DNA of 64,000 bases from Heterohyrax brucei (GCA_028571685.1 CM053148.1:89798001-89862000), one strand, 5' to 3'; numbered from the stretch's first letter, positions 11,560 to 22,329 are shown. The notes: a model not told the origin generated them from the letters alone. Made by a program: numbers and translations.

Positions 11560-11735
11560 TACCCTGGTGGCACAGTGGATTAAATGCTAGGTTTGCTAAC
11601 CAAATGGTCAGCAATTCTAACCTGCCACAGCTCCTTGGAAACTCTATAGGGCAGTTCTACTCTAACCTCTATGGTTGCTATGAGTTGGACATGACTCTAC
11701 AGCAGTGGATTTGGTCTTTGGTTTGGTATCAGTAG
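11560..11735 (+). repeat. AfroSINE, short form, nearly full length
   Basis: Starts ACCCTGGTGGCACAGTGGAT and ends CAGCAGTGGATTTGGTCTTT. Confidence 0.92.
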
Positions 11736-11738
11736 TCT

Positions 11739-11850
11739 CAAACACCGCGTGATTGTGAGGATGTCCCCAAACCCAGCAGTGTTTTCTTCTGTTGTGTGGG
11801 GTCTCTGTGAGCAGGAACTGACTAGATGGTATCTAACAAAAAACAACAGT
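11739..11850 (+). repeat. 3' end of RTE or RTE-tailed SINE
   Basis: GATTGTGAGGATGTCCCCAA, TTTTCTTCTGTTGTGTGGGG, then GACTAGATGGTATCTAACAA and a CAA-rich tail. Lies directly after an AfroSINE. Confidence 0.72.
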
Positions 11851-12024
11851 GAAGAAAGACAACTAAATGTTTAACAACTAAGATAAGTAATACTGAGATG
11901 ATACAATTCAAGACATAAAACTCAAAGAAGAAAACAACCCACTTAAAAGAAGTGAATTTAAGACTTACACATAAAAAGAGAAAAGTGTAATCAGTAATAA
12001 ACAAGAAATCATGTGATATATCTT

Positions 12025-12108
12025 TATAGAAGCAGCTGATGCTTTTGAACTTCTGACTTTTTCAGTTAGCAACCCAACACTTCACCACTAAGCCACCATG
12101 GCTCAGCG
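12025..12108 (-). repeat. AfroSINE head fragment
   Basis: Antisense head only: GATGCTTTTGAACTTCTGAC and CACTTCACCACTAAGCCACC. Confidence 0.72.
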
Positions 12109-12274
12109 ACAGTGGAAATTCTTTGAAGTCTTTGTAAATTAATCATAATTAAAATGGATGCATTCATTTTTGTAAAGTGCAATTCCATACTCTCGGTGAT
12201 TGCACTATTGGTTTCATTTCTAACAATCTAAATAATAACTTAAAACATAGACATTACTTATTTGTTATGATAAA

Positions 12275-12400
12275 ACCAGGTAAACCAACCCTACTACTGT
12301 TAATTGAAACTCACGGTGACTACTAGTTACAAAGTAGAACTAAGCACCAAAAGATTTCTTGGCTGACAACCTAATATAAATGGCAGAGACTATGGTAGAA
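12275..12400 (-). repeat. Degraded AfroSINE
   Basis: Weak antisense match: ACCAACCCTACTACTGTTAA, AACTCACGGTGACTACTAG, AAGTAGAACTAAGCACCAA and CTTGGCTGACAA. Old and divergent. Confidence 0.5.
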
Positions 12401-12654
12401 CTGACCAAGGTAGTTAAAAGCTGAATTTTGGAAATACTTAGGAAATGTTGATGCTGATACTAATTATGTTCATGAATTTAAGTATGAGTTAATTATCCCT
12501 GGGGCTAAAGACAGCTAAATTGAAAAATAACTTACTTTTAAAATAAGATTTTGAAGTCTGGGCAAAGATTTCTTGGTAATATTAAGTTAAATGATTTTTT
12601 TTAAAACGAGAAAATGCAAAGAGATTGAAATTTTAAAACACTGTAAAGTTCATT

Positions 12655-12815
12655 CTTGGTGCTGTAGTGACTAAGTGCTATGTCTGCTAACCCAAAGGTT
12701 GGCAGTTCAAACACACCAGGTGCTCCTTGGAAACTATGGGGCAGCTCTACTCTGTCTTGTAGCCGTTGCTGTGAGTTGTAATTGATCCAATAGTAGTGGG
12801 CTTGGCTTTTTCAGA
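12655..12815 (+). repeat. AfroSINE, short form
   Basis: Head GTAGTGACTAAGTGCTATGT; tail GTAGTGGGCTTGGCTTTTTC. The tail GGGCTTGGC is intermediate between the common GGGTTTGG and the CTTGGCTT tail of the micro-insertions. Confidence 0.88.
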
Positions 12816-12837
12816 AAAGTTCATTAGATATGGATCC

Positions 12838-12908
12838 TTTTTTTTTTTTTTTTTTTTGCAAACAACCAAAGACAACTGGAAGTTTTCCTTTAAAAAAAAA
12901 AAAAAAGA
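12838..12908. repeat. (T)n … (A)n pair
   Basis: About 19 T and, ~35 bp later, about 18 A. The pair could form a hairpin, but it is most simply two unrelated homopolymer tracts. Confidence 0.6.
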
Positions 12909-13183
12909 TCCACGCTATCTTTTCTGATTATGTCTTGCTCTACTCTAATACAGTGCCCAGAAATCTTCATTTTTAATCTCAAGTAATTAATATTTCAGAC
13001 AGTTCTCAGATACTAGTTAAAAAACAACAGCAAGAATTATGTTCTAAAGCATCTTTTAGAACTTAAAAAAAAAGAAAAAAACATTACCTTTAAGTGAATT
13101 CTGACATAGTGATTCTATATCCTCCCCAAATTAAGAGAAATAGAAAATATGTTTATTTTATGTATATATGAAAAAAATATCTA

Positions 13184-13248
13184 GTGCCATCGAGTCGATT
13201 CTGACTCATAGCGACCCTGCAGAGTAGAACTGCTCCACAAGGTTTCCA
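13184..13248 (-). repeat. Short 5'-truncated AfroSINE
   Basis: Antisense fragment from AGTGCCATCGAGTCGATTCT to CTGCTCCACAAGGTTTCC. It is 65 bp, flanked by AAAAATAT and AAAAATAAT as a possible imperfect TSD. Confidence 0.75.
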
Positions 13249-13489
13249 AAAATAATTATAAACAAGAAATCGTGAATAATTCTAGTACTAGGCATCCATA
13301 CTTGTAGCTATTCGTTACTTTTAATACGTATTTTCCTTCAGATTTAATATTGCTGCGTTATTAGCTATTGTTTTTCATTTTAACTTTATATCTTTCTTTT
13401 TTTAATCTGACGCCAGAGTCTTACTTATCTCCAAGGTGAAATCTTTCCTTTCTCTTTCTCTTATTATTATTGTTATTTTTATTTTCTAC

Positions 13490-14910
13490 TGTGCCTTAGG
13501 TGAAAGCTGACCGCTCAAATTAGCTCCTCGTACAAAACTTTGCACACACATTGGTTTGGTCTTGTTGCTTTCCCTGTAATGTAACTATACCTTACGGCTT
13601 TCCGTCGCAGATTTCTTGTGTCCATTCGCCTAGCTGCTATCCTTTTCTGCCTTCTCATCTTGCATCTGGACAGCAGTAGCCCATTTAGTCTTGAGTATGT
13701 ACTTAAACTAAGAAGCACACTCTTCATAAATATTAATATTTGTTTTACAGTCCAGTTGAATCTTTGTCCAAGGAGTGGCTTCCAGAATGGTTTCAGTTCT
13801 GTGACAACAGAGTCCAGGGACGATATCTTCTGAGGTTCCTCTAGTCTCAATCAGACCGTTAACTCTAGCCCTTTTACATGAATTTGAGTTGGGCACCCAG
13901 GTTTAGCCCTCTCCATCAGGGACTCTGACGTGTTCCCTGTCAGAGCAATCATTGGTGGTAGCTAGGAACTATTTAGTTCTTCCGGTCTCAGGCTACTGGA
14001 ATCTCTGGTTTAGGTGGCCCTTTCCTCTCTTGGGCTATTATTCCTGTTTTAGTCACCTGGTACTGCTCCAACTGAAGATACCATGAGTGGACGGTTTCAT
14101 GAAGAGAAACTTGATTGACACAGTCCAGTAAGCCACATATCCATTTATGGGTTACAGGTCCACTCAACAAGAGAGATTATCACAGTCGGGTAGGTTGAGT
14201 CACAGTCCAGTAGGTTGAGTCCAAATCCGAGGAATGCGTCTTGGCGCAGGAACCTAAGGTCCAAAGGACGCGTTCTGCTCTTGGTGCTGCTCTCTTGGTG
14301 GTGTGAGGTTTCTAATTCTCAGCTTGCTTCCCTTTCATTTTATCTCTTTCAAGATGAAAAGATTAAGTGTGGTGCAAGCCATACTGTATGGAAACTCCCT
14401 TTACAGTGGAGCAGGAAAATGATCCTATGAAGGGATTTACATTCTCATCCTAATCCTTTAACAAATAGCATAGGAAAATCACAAAATAGAGCACAATCAG
14501 AATACAGGGACTCCTGGCCCAGGCAAATTAACACAAATACTTTTGGGGGGATATATTTCAATCCATGACATCTCCCTTGTGTCTTTGGTGTTTTTTATTC
14601 TTCATTGCTCCTGGTTGATTGAGACCAATTGATGTATCTTAGATGGCTGCTCACTAACCTTTTAAGATACCACTCACCAAAGAGGGATACAGAAGATTTT
14701 CTTAACAAACTTTGTTATGGCATTTGAACTAGCTGTCCCCAAAAATCATGATCCTGAAAACTCTGCTTCAGCTACCCTGTCCTTGGAAGTCTTCAGGAAA
14801 CATCTTAGCTTTTGGTTTCATCCAGTTTTTCTGACTTCCTGGCTATTAATATGCTGTCCTTACCTTTACCTAAGGCAATTCTTTTCAATAAATCCTTTTT
14901 GATTTATTCT
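13490..14910 (-). mobile_element. Old L1 3' region, antisense, split by an LTR
   Basis: The segment 14576-14910 aligns in antisense with the L1 3' UTR seen at 60490-61520: TGTGTCTTTGGTGTTTTTTA, GACCAATTGATGTATCTTAG, AAGATACCACTCACCAAAG. The part 13490-14044 (GATTTCTTGTGTCCATTCGC … CTGGTCTCAGGCTACTGGAA) I recall as the continuation of the same afrotherian L1 3' region. An LTR at 14045-14570 interrupts it. The ORFs at 13515-13896 are shadows. The left boundary is uncertain. Confidence 0.62.
14045..14570 (-). mobile_element. MaLR-like solo LTR, antisense, nested in L1
   Basis: Antisense copy from TGTTTTAGTCACCTGGTACT to ATTTCAATCCATGACA, the complement of the family's CA and TG ends. L1 sequence continues on both sides. 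A 5-bp TSD is not clear (ATTCC versus TCTCC). It carries an internal duplication of CACAGTC(C/G)(A/G)GTAGGTTGAGT near 14180-14220. Confidence 0.78.
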
Positions 14911-15511
14911 GAAATTTACCTCTAAGAATTTCTAAGCAACAATACCAATAGTAGTATTAAGTTATTGACGTGTTTTTACCAGCATACTTATGGCTTCATG
15001 TAAGAGAAAACCTTACTTGCCTGGCTTAAACAAGCTACAAGTTAGCCTGCCATATAACAAGACAGCTCTAGGATTATAGATTTAGCAGCTCAATCTTTGT
15101 TTTAAGGGTCCATGTACTGTTAACAATTTCTTTTACCCTGTTTCCCATAATCCATGTAATGTTTTGGCATGATTACAATCTAACTCTATGCAATATCACA
15201 GAAAATTTGCTGTAACTGAAGATGATATATCAATCTATGACAAGGCCCAGAACATTTGAAGGGAAGTTTCTTTTGTTTGTTTTTTAAGATGATCAGAAGT
15301 TTTTTCCCCTACAGTCTCCGGGAAACATGCATTTATCTGTCATTGGCTCGTGTTGCTGTACAAGTCAATGCCTAAACCCCTCTTTGGAAAGAAAAATGGT
15401 GTTTGGATAATTGATTCAAGCTAATAAAGTAAGAAACCAGAAAGTGAGGACAGGTGGAGGATAAACACAAATATTTGATTCTACCAGTAAACAAGTATGT
15501 CAACTGGGCTA
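14911..15511. other. No gene or recognised repeat
   Basis: No recognised element. Confidence 0.4.
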
Positions 15512-15677
15512 AAAAAAGACAAACCCATTGCCATCAAGTTGCCTCTGACTCATAGCGACCCTAGAAGTCAAAATAAAACTGTCCCATAGAGTTTCCAAAG
15601 AATGCCTAGCAGATTTTAACTGCTGACCTTTTAGTTAGCAGACATAGTACTTAACTCACTAGGCCAACAAGGTTTCC
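15512..15677 (-). repeat. AfroSINE, short form
   Basis: Antisense: GACAAACCCATTGCCATCAA tail; head ends GTACTTAACTCACTAGGCC. Confidence 0.88.
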
Positions 15678-15689
15678 AGTCAGTTGGCA

Positions 15690-17047
15690 GGGAACCACAA
15701 ATCTTGTGATTACTAAAATTTCCTGAAATTACAGAGTTAGACAATTCAGTGGAAAGCCAAAAGAAGTGGATCGAGGAAATGGAATACAGGATTAATGAGA
15801 CTGAAGATAAAGCAACTGACACCAACATTTATGAGGAGAAATCAGATAAAACAATCAAGAAAAGTGAAGAATCATTTATCATCATGTGGGACTCTATAAA
15901 GAGGAAAAATTTACATGTAATTTGAGTTCCAGAAAACCAGGAAGGATAGCAGAAAATGCAGAAAGAATTGTTGAAGGGTTCCTCACAGAAAACTTCCTCG
16001 AATTTAAGAAAGAAGAGAAGGTAGTTACGCACAGAAGAAAAGACTCTTTGGCAGCTATAGGGGTGGGGAGGCAAGGAGAGGGCTGGGCACAGATTAGATT
16101 AAAAAAGAAAAAAGAAGAAGAATCTAGTGCTGTTCAGCTGATTCCAACTCATAGTGACCATATAGGTCAGAAAAGATTACAGAGCTTATAGGGATACAGT
16201 TAGGGGAAGACTGTGACAGAACTCAGCAGAAGGCAGGTCAGGATAAATGGACTGCACCATAAATTAAAAGGTTTTCTAGATTCAACCCAATGTTTCAAAG
16301 GATAAAGTGGCAGGGACAACGGTCTGGGGACCATGTTTTCAGGGGACACTGAGATCAGTTAACACAACTAGCCTTTTGCTAAGACAGTCTTCTGTACTCC
16401 ATACAGGTGAGTGGTGTCTGGGGTCTTAAAAGCCATCAAGTAGCTATATGAAGAACATCAGTCGGTCCCAATCCACCTGGAACAGATGAGTGAGAAAATC
16501 AAAGAAACAAGGGAAAATGAGCCTAGGAGACAAAAGGATCCATATGATTGGGAGACTGCATCAGCATGAGACCAGAAGAACCTGATGCTGCCGGGCCACC
16601 ACCCAAGACAGCTTTGATAGGAGACACAATACAGAGTACCTGCCGTAAAACGAGAAAAAGAGGTGTGCCGATCAAGAACCCCACTAAAAGATCAGAACTG
16701 ATGGTCCGACTACCTGGAGGGTGCTGTGGGAAAATGACCTCTAAGACTTGCTGCTGCTCCAGACACTTCAGACTAAAAATCGAATGGACTCGGAGACGCA
16801 GAGTGAGAATGTGGTGCGCACTTTATGATTTTATACATTTATAGAAGGCTGTCCTATTCTTTCTAGAGATAAGGTAAGAGGGTGGAGAGGAGGGGAAAGA
16901 TATTCAGTGGGAGGACACTAGTAGTAAAGAGTGACAAACAGGAGTGTGCTGTCGCAGGGTGGGGAGAACAGATAGAGCTGTAGACACACAGGCATGCACA
17001 ATTAACTTGGATTGTATCGTTTTACTTAATTAGAATAAAAAAAAGGA
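15690..17047 (+). mobile_element. L1 lacking ORF2: ORF1 segment fused to 3' UTR
   Basis: 15690-16015 encodes, with stops, a mid-ORF1 segment that aligns with ORF1 of the full-length L1 at 42395-43344. Shared landmarks are 'IYE(E/Q)KS(D/E)K', 'MW(D/G)SIKR' and 'VPE'. It passes straight into the L1 3' UTR landmark CAGAAGAAAAGACTCTTTGG (16032 on), which in the full-length element lies about 4.7 kb downstream. The 3' UTR then runs collinearly through GGGGTCTTAAAAGCC to an A-rich end near 17047. All of ORF2 is missing. This is either an internal deletion, a spliced retrocopy, or a member of an ORF1-only (HAL1-type) lineage. Confidence 0.75.
16120..16180 (-). repeat. AfroSINE 3' fragment inside the L1 3' UTR
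   Basis: Antisense fragment AGTGCTGTTCAGCTGATTCC … GTGACCATATAGGTCAG after an A/G-rich tract, interrupting the L1 3' UTR. Confidence 0.6.
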
Positions 17048-17102
17048 TTTCTTCAAATAGTGTATAAAAGTTGTGTATTTTTTTCCCACTTTTATTGAGT
17101 CA

Positions 17103-17141
17103 TCATGAGTTGTATCCGACTCGAACGCACTTGGCATTGGA
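17103..17141 (+). repeat. Short RTE/SINE 3'-tail fragment
   Basis: TCATGAGTTGTATCCGACTC followed by GCACTTGGCATTGG: only the shared 3' block with the CTTGG-type tail. No clear TSD. Confidence 0.6.
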
Positions 17142-17218
17142 TAAAAACCTAAACCAAACTCATTGACATCATTTCTATTGTATGAATTAATCTGCTTCCT
17201 GTTTCATTTTGTTTAGGG

Positions 17219-17245
17219 TTTTTTTTTGTTTGTTTGTTTGTTTTT
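17219..17245. repeat. (T)n(GTTT)n tract
   Basis: T run followed by GTTTGTTTGTTTGTTT. Confidence 0.75.
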
Positions 17246-17257
17246 AGTTTTCTTGTT

Positions 17258-17406
17258 ACTATAGAGTCGATTCCGACTGGTAGCAATCCCATAGCACGGA
17301 GTAATACTGCCACACAGAATTTCCAAGAGCTGGCTGGTAAATTCAAGCTGTCAAACTTTTGGGTTAGCAGCTACAGCACTTAACTACTGTGCTACGGAGA
17401 CTCCGA
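17258..17406 (-). repeat. AfroSINE, short form
   Basis: Antisense body ATAGAGTCGATTCCGACTGG to head TTAACTACTGTGCTACGGAG. Confidence 0.88.
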
Positions 17407-18167
17407 TGTTTTAGAATGCCTAAGTCAATATATGTAAGAGAATTGGACTTCTTGTATTATTCTCCATTCATTTTTGAATGTTTTGTAATATAATTTGTAA
17501 AGGATAATTTGGGAATTTCATGTGTTTCTTAGGAGTAAAATTTACATTTTCCCTAATACTGGAAGTTGTATGAGTCTAAATAGATAAGAGTACTTCTTCC
17601 TTTTTTTTTTTTTTTTTTTTTTTTAGCATCACTGGTTAGTGAACAGGGAAAAAGGGAGATAACCAATGAAGACAAGGATGATGAATTACACTAGATAAGG
17701 AAATCAGGCTTTCTATTTTTAATACAATGTTTCCTAGTCCCGCCAGGTCCCCCATTTGTCACTCTTGTCTGTAGGCTGTCCATTTCAAAGGTTATAAATC
17801 ACTAGTTAATCATGTTGCTTTTTTATCATCCCCTAGTAGATTAGCATGCATTTCACACTGCTCTGGGCGTGTGTGATAGGAATGCAGAATCATGGGACTG
17901 CAGGGTGCTCTGCTTGCTCAACCACTACCTGTGATTAATACTATGCTTGTTAACGTGGATTGCACGCTTGCTCCTCTCAACAGAAGATAATTGCAACAGA
18001 AACCCGAGGTAATATGAAAGTGATAAATAAGCTTGTCATCTAAAACCATACCTTTTTAGACATCTACACCTAGTTTAATAGACTTTTTGAGGCCACAGTG
18101 ATCACGGGGCTCAGTAAGGTATGCTAACATTCATCCCGTTCAGGTATCCATTGCCTATGGTGATATT
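17407..18167. other. No gene or recognised repeat; (T)n at 17601-17624
   Basis: Apart from a run of about 24 T, no recognised element. Confidence 0.45.
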
Positions 18168-18345
18168 GGATACTGTGGTGTTATAGAGATTAAGCATTTA
18201 TGGTGGCTAACCAAAAGGTCAGCAGTTCGAACCTACCAGGTGCTCCTAGGGAACATGTTGGGGAGTGTTGTGCTCTTTCATGCACGGTAACTATGAGTCA
18301 GAATCGACTGGGCTGAAGGGGTTTGGGTTTTTTGTGGTAGGATGA
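18168..18345 (+). repeat. AfroSINE, short form
   Basis: The head is partly lost but CTAACCAAAAGGTCAGCAGT and CTATGAGTCAGAATCGACTG are well kept. Ends GGGTTTGGGTTTTTTG. Confidence 0.88.
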
Positions 18346-18940
18346 TATTCAATCTGTATATTAAGACTCACTGAATCCGAGGCCCAAACTCTATTAACAT
18401 TTTGTCACTTAGGATTTGCATTAGGACCAGAGAAACAGTGGTAAAACTTTTTCTCCTCTAGTTTTGTGCTGATTAATTCCACAAAACATTTTAGGAAGTT
18501 CAGCATTCAGGAGAACAGGACAGAGAGATTGTTTGGGTGATGTGATCCTTGCTGTCTCCGTCATGTTTATCAGATTAAGAGGAGGCTGCATTTAACAACT
18601 CCCCCCAAAAGAAAAGGTGATATGAAATGTTTCAGATGAAGTTCACAGTCAAAGAGATTCTGTTACTGGCACGCTGACAGAATCTAGCCAGAAAAGAACA
18701 GAGGAGATGAAAAAGCATCCTGACCCCTCACTCTCCAGGCCCACAGGAACCCGTTAACTTCTATTGTTTCAGACTTGGTCTTCTTTTTTAATTGCTACAA
18801 AAACAACTTGCAAAACCAGACATGAAATCGCATTCTCTCCTCATCAATTATTTTATGAACACATACTTGAGTATCATGAAGTTGACAGATTTATCTCAAT
18901 ATCACCAGAACTGAATTTATTTCTTTTCCTGACTTCCCAG
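18346..18940. other. No gene or recognised repeat
   Basis: No recognised element. The 124-codon ORF starting at 18764 runs into the LTR at 18942 and is not credible as a gene. Confidence 0.4.
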
Positions 18941-18941
18941 G

Positions 18942-19434
18942 GTTTTAGTCATCTAGCGCTGTTCTCACAGAAATATCACAAAGTGGATGGCTTTAGCAAA
19001 GAAATGTTATTCTTACCTAGTCCAATAGGATACAAGTCCAAATCCAAGATGTCCACTCCAGGGGAAGGCTCTTCCCTTGGCAGCTCTGGAAGAAAGTCCA
19101 TGTACTACATCAGCCTTTGTTTGGGGGGTATAGGATGAGCTCTCCTCCCACTGTTGCTTTCTTGATCATTTGAGGTTCCCACTCCTCTGCTTCCCTTGCC
19201 TTTTATCTCTTTTCAGGTAAAAGCTGGTGCAAGCCACATTCCTGGGAAACTCCTTCTACAGTGGAGCAAGGAGATGACACTAGGAAGGGAATTATAGTCC
19301 CATCCTAATACTCTCTAACATGCAGCATAGGAAAATCATAATACTGAGGACAATCATAAAATATTGGGAAACATAGCCTAGCCAAATGGCTACACAATTT
19401 GGGGGTGGGGGGAGACACAGATCAATCCATGATA
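18942..19434 (-). mobile_element. MaLR-like LTR, antisense
   Basis: Antisense copy: TTTTAGTCATCTAGCGCTGT, ATATCACAAAGTGGATGGC, TGCAAGCCACATTCC, ending CAGATCAATCCATGATA. Lies about 80 bp from a sense copy of the same family. Confidence 0.78.
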
Positions 19435-19512
19435 CCCATGTTCTGTTAATGACATAAAAAGTCTCTCTCAAGAACACACAGTTTACATCTACTCTGTTTC
19501 TTCCATGGTTTA

Positions 19513-20006
19513 CTATCATGGATTGAATTGAATTGTGTTCCATAAACAATCTGTAGCCCTTTGGCTGGGCCATGCTTCCTGGTGCTGGGCGAACTTCCAG
19601 CATGTTGGAATTTCTGCCTCTATCGTGTTAATGAGGGCGGCCGGGGGCTGTTGTATTAGTGTATGGAGCAAGATTCAATGTGTAGATTTGTTTTGTGCCT
19701 TGAGGCAGTCTCTTGAGATGGAAAAAGAAAGGGAGGCAAGCTGAGCTTCCTGGGCCTCATTCCCTCAATAAAGAAAGCAGTGCCTGGTGCTGAGGGTATC
19801 CTTTGTAAAGGACTGGCATACCTGCTCATCAGAAGCTTTCAGTCTGGGCGAAGGCTGATGATAAGGACCTTCCTCCAGTGCCGGCAGAGAAAGTTTTCCC
19901 ACTGGAGCTGACACCCTGAATTTGGACTTTTAACTGACTGGACTGCGACAAATAAAATTCCCCTTTCTAAAACCGTCCATTTGTGGTATTTCTGTTAAAG
20001 TAGCAC
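19513..20006 (+). mobile_element. MaLR-like LTR, sense, 3' truncated
   Basis: Starts TATCATGGATTGAATTG, has ATAAGGACCTTCCTCCAGTG and GACAAATAAAATTCCC (poly(A) signal). Breaks off at TTCTGTTAAAGTAGCAC just before the usual ACTAAGACA end. Inverted relative to 18942-19434. Confidence 0.75.
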
Positions 20007-20389
20007 TTTACCTTACCCAGCTTGTTTCCAAGTCTTGTAGATCCTATCTTTAAGATTTATTTTCACAATCCCTTCCATCCTTTTTTATTGCTTCTACCTC
20101 AATTTAGATCTTAGGTTATTTAAAGGGCAAACTGTTTATCCCAGTGCTTATCCCTACCCCTTTTATCACATTTTCTGCAAACAAGCAACAGGTCTTTGTA
20201 CAACTTTGTTACAACCACATGAGTCTCTTAATGAACATAATTCAAGAAACACAGTACCTTGTGAAGTAAAACCACTTCTGTCTAGTTTTCAGGATTCTTG
20301 ATAACATCTCAATTTATTTTCTCCAGGCTTAGTTTTTATCAAGCTCCTATAATGGGTAATTAAAACTGGGCTCTATATTTACCCAAACC
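20007..20389. other. No gene or recognised repeat
   Basis: No recognised element. Confidence 0.4.
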
Positions 20390-20575
20390 CTGGGGATACA
20401 GTGGTTAAGTACTATACTTGCTAACTGAAGTGCCATGTCTGCTAACCAAAAGGTTGGCAGTTCAAATCCACCAGGCACTCCTTGGTAACTCCATGGAACA
20501 GTTCTACTCTGCCCTGTATGGTTGCTATGAGTCCAAATTGACTCAATAGCACTGTATTTGGTTTGATTTAGGTTT
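20390..20575 (+). repeat. AfroSINE with a duplicated head segment
   Basis: The head reads 'GTACTATACTTGCTAACTGAA' and then again 'GTGCCATGTCTGCTAACCAAAAGG', an internal ~24-bp duplication. The body and TTTGGTTTGATTT tail are normal. Confidence 0.88.
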
Positions 20576-20737
20576 TCCCTTTTTCCTATATCTTGACCTC
20601 TTGCTCACATTCTAACCTGGGAAACACTTCCAATTTTTCTTCTCTAATTTACACAACTGGCTATATTCCCCCCCAATTTTTTTTTCTCTTTTGGACCTCC
20701 CTGTCGTTATTAACTGACTTCAGATTGGTGCCTGGCT

Positions 20738-20945
20738 CTTGGTACCTACTTTCACAGCAATTGACCATTGTCAGCCACAGAATTGCACTGGCTGATTTTC
20801 ACAAGGAGTTTGCCAAGTCTTTCTTGTAGGTCTGGGAGAAAGCTCAGCTAAATCCTTTTCAGCATCATAGCAAGATGCCAGCTCCACAGACAAACAGGTG
20901 GCTGGTACCCATGAGGTGTGCTGGCTGAGAAGGCGAGATTTTTAC
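20738..20945 (-). repeat. RTE-associated SINE with tRNA-Gly-like head, antisense
   Basis: Read in antisense it has CTATGATGCTGAAAAGGATT, AGAAAGACTTGGCAAACTCC and GTGAAAATCAGCCAGTGCAA, the body seen in the sense copy at 29070-29612 (GTTGCTGGAATGC … CTGCTTCTGAAAATCATTCC). The tRNA-like promoter end (right side) is decayed. Confidence 0.65.
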
Positions 20946-21387
20946 AACTTAACTGTGTTTTATTTTCAGTCATGCTAAGACATTTAATTTAGTACACCTT
21001 TTACACAAATGATTAGATATTGTTTCATGTTCTGTTCTAGAATGCCTAACAGTAGAGAAGAGAAATTACTTCTGTGCCTCTTGACATGGAAATTTTAGTG
21101 TAGAATCTACTTATGTTCAGGAAAAGAAAACAAACCGAGACAGAAAATGTAGGCAATTATAGATGATGAATCAGGTTCTCAGCACAGTGCTTAGGACCTA
21201 TACTAAATAATCAGAGGCTAATATTTGTCTTCAGGCCACATGGAGGTCATTGCTGTTAATAAAGTGAAGGTGATTTGAGGCAGTGCTCGCTAAACTTGAC
21301 AGTCCTATTAAATCACCTGGGAATCTTGTTAGAAATGCAGATTATAATTTAGCATGGATGTGATAAGGCTTGTGATCCTGCAGGAAA
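20946..21387. other. No gene or recognised repeat
   Basis: No recognised element. Confidence 0.4.
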
Positions 21388-21557
21388 CTCTGGGAGCACA
21401 GTGGGTTAAGTGCTACATCTGCTAACCAAAAGATCAGCAGTTCAAGTCCACCAGGTGCTCCTTGGAAACTTTATGGGGCAAGTTCTACTCTCACACTTAG
21501 GATTGCTATGAGTTGGACCTGATTCAATGGCAGTAGGTTTGTTTTTTGTTTTTGGAG
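21388..21557 (+). repeat. AfroSINE, short form
   Basis: Starts CTGGGAGCACAGTGGGTTAA; tail GGCAGTAGGTTTGTTTTTTG. Confidence 0.9.
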
Positions 21558-21784
21558 ATCCTGCATTTCTTATAAGCTTCCTAGATAGGCTGATACTGCA
21601 GACTCTCTATCCACATTTTGAAAAACAGCAAGTATAATGCATAAAGGCTTAGTTAAAAAGAACACATCTTAAAAGCATTTTTCTGTGCTAAAGTTTCCAA
21701 CATTACAAATGACATGGCTAATAAAATTAAAACTTATGGTAGGGATGGTGAAGAATGCTGAGTATCCCACAGACCCCCAGAGAA

Positions 21785-21998
21785 GTCCCTGGATGGCTTG
21801 AAAGGTTAAGTGTGAGACTATAAGCCAAAGGGTTGACAGTCGAAATCCACCCAGAGGTAACTCAGAAGACAAGTGCAGTGATCTGTATCCAAAAGGCCAC
21901 AGCCTTGAAATCCTTATGGAGGAATTCTACTCTGCATGTGAGGGGTTGCCATGACTGGGAAGAGTCAGAGTCAACCCAGTGGCAACTAACAACAACAA
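21785..21998 (+). repeat. AfroSINE, long form, with an RTE-type tail
   Basis: Has the long-form block (AGTGCAGTGATCTGTATCCA … GGCCACAGCCTTGAAATCC). It ends in GTGGCAACTAACAACAACAA rather than GGGTTTGGTTTT. That CAACTAACAACAA tail is the one found on RTE 3' ends. Confidence 0.8.
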
Positions 21999-22044
21999 GC
22001 CAGATGAAAAACAAATCAGTCTTGGAGAATTACAACCAGAATGT

Positions 22045-22290
22045 TCCATAGAAGGGAGGATGGTGACACTTCGTTTGCCGACTTTGGATGCATCGTGAGG
22101 AAAGACTGATTGCTAGAGAAGGCGTGCTTGGTACAGAGTCAGCAAAAGGGAAGGTGATCCTCTGTGAGATGGATCAACACGATAGCTGAAACAACGGGCT
22201 CCTGTACACCAATAACTGTGAGGATGACACGGGACCGAAATACGTTTTGTTATGCATAGGGCTGCTTTGAGTCAGGGCTGCAGTGTTTTA
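22045..22290 (+). mobile_element. RTE LINE 3' end, 5' truncated
   Basis: Shows the RTE 3' UTR order: GCATCGTGAGGAAAGACTGA, GAGAAGGCGTGCTTGGTACA, GTCAGCAAAAGGGAAGGTGA, TGGATCAACACGATAGCTGA, TGTGAGGATGACACGGGACC, TAGGGCTGCTTTGAGTCAGG. The same series is seen antisense at 57211-57638. Confidence 0.8.
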
Positions 22291-22329
22291 GAAATATCAC
22301 TGTTACTCCTGTAATTGACATATTCAGGT

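Noticed and set aside
12838-12908. T-run/A-run hairpin as a regulatory structure
   Set aside because: Homopolymer pairs are common in this AT-rich DNA; nothing else nearby suggests function.
19535-19744. 69-aa ORF as a peptide gene
   Set aside because: Lies wholly within a MaLR-like LTR.
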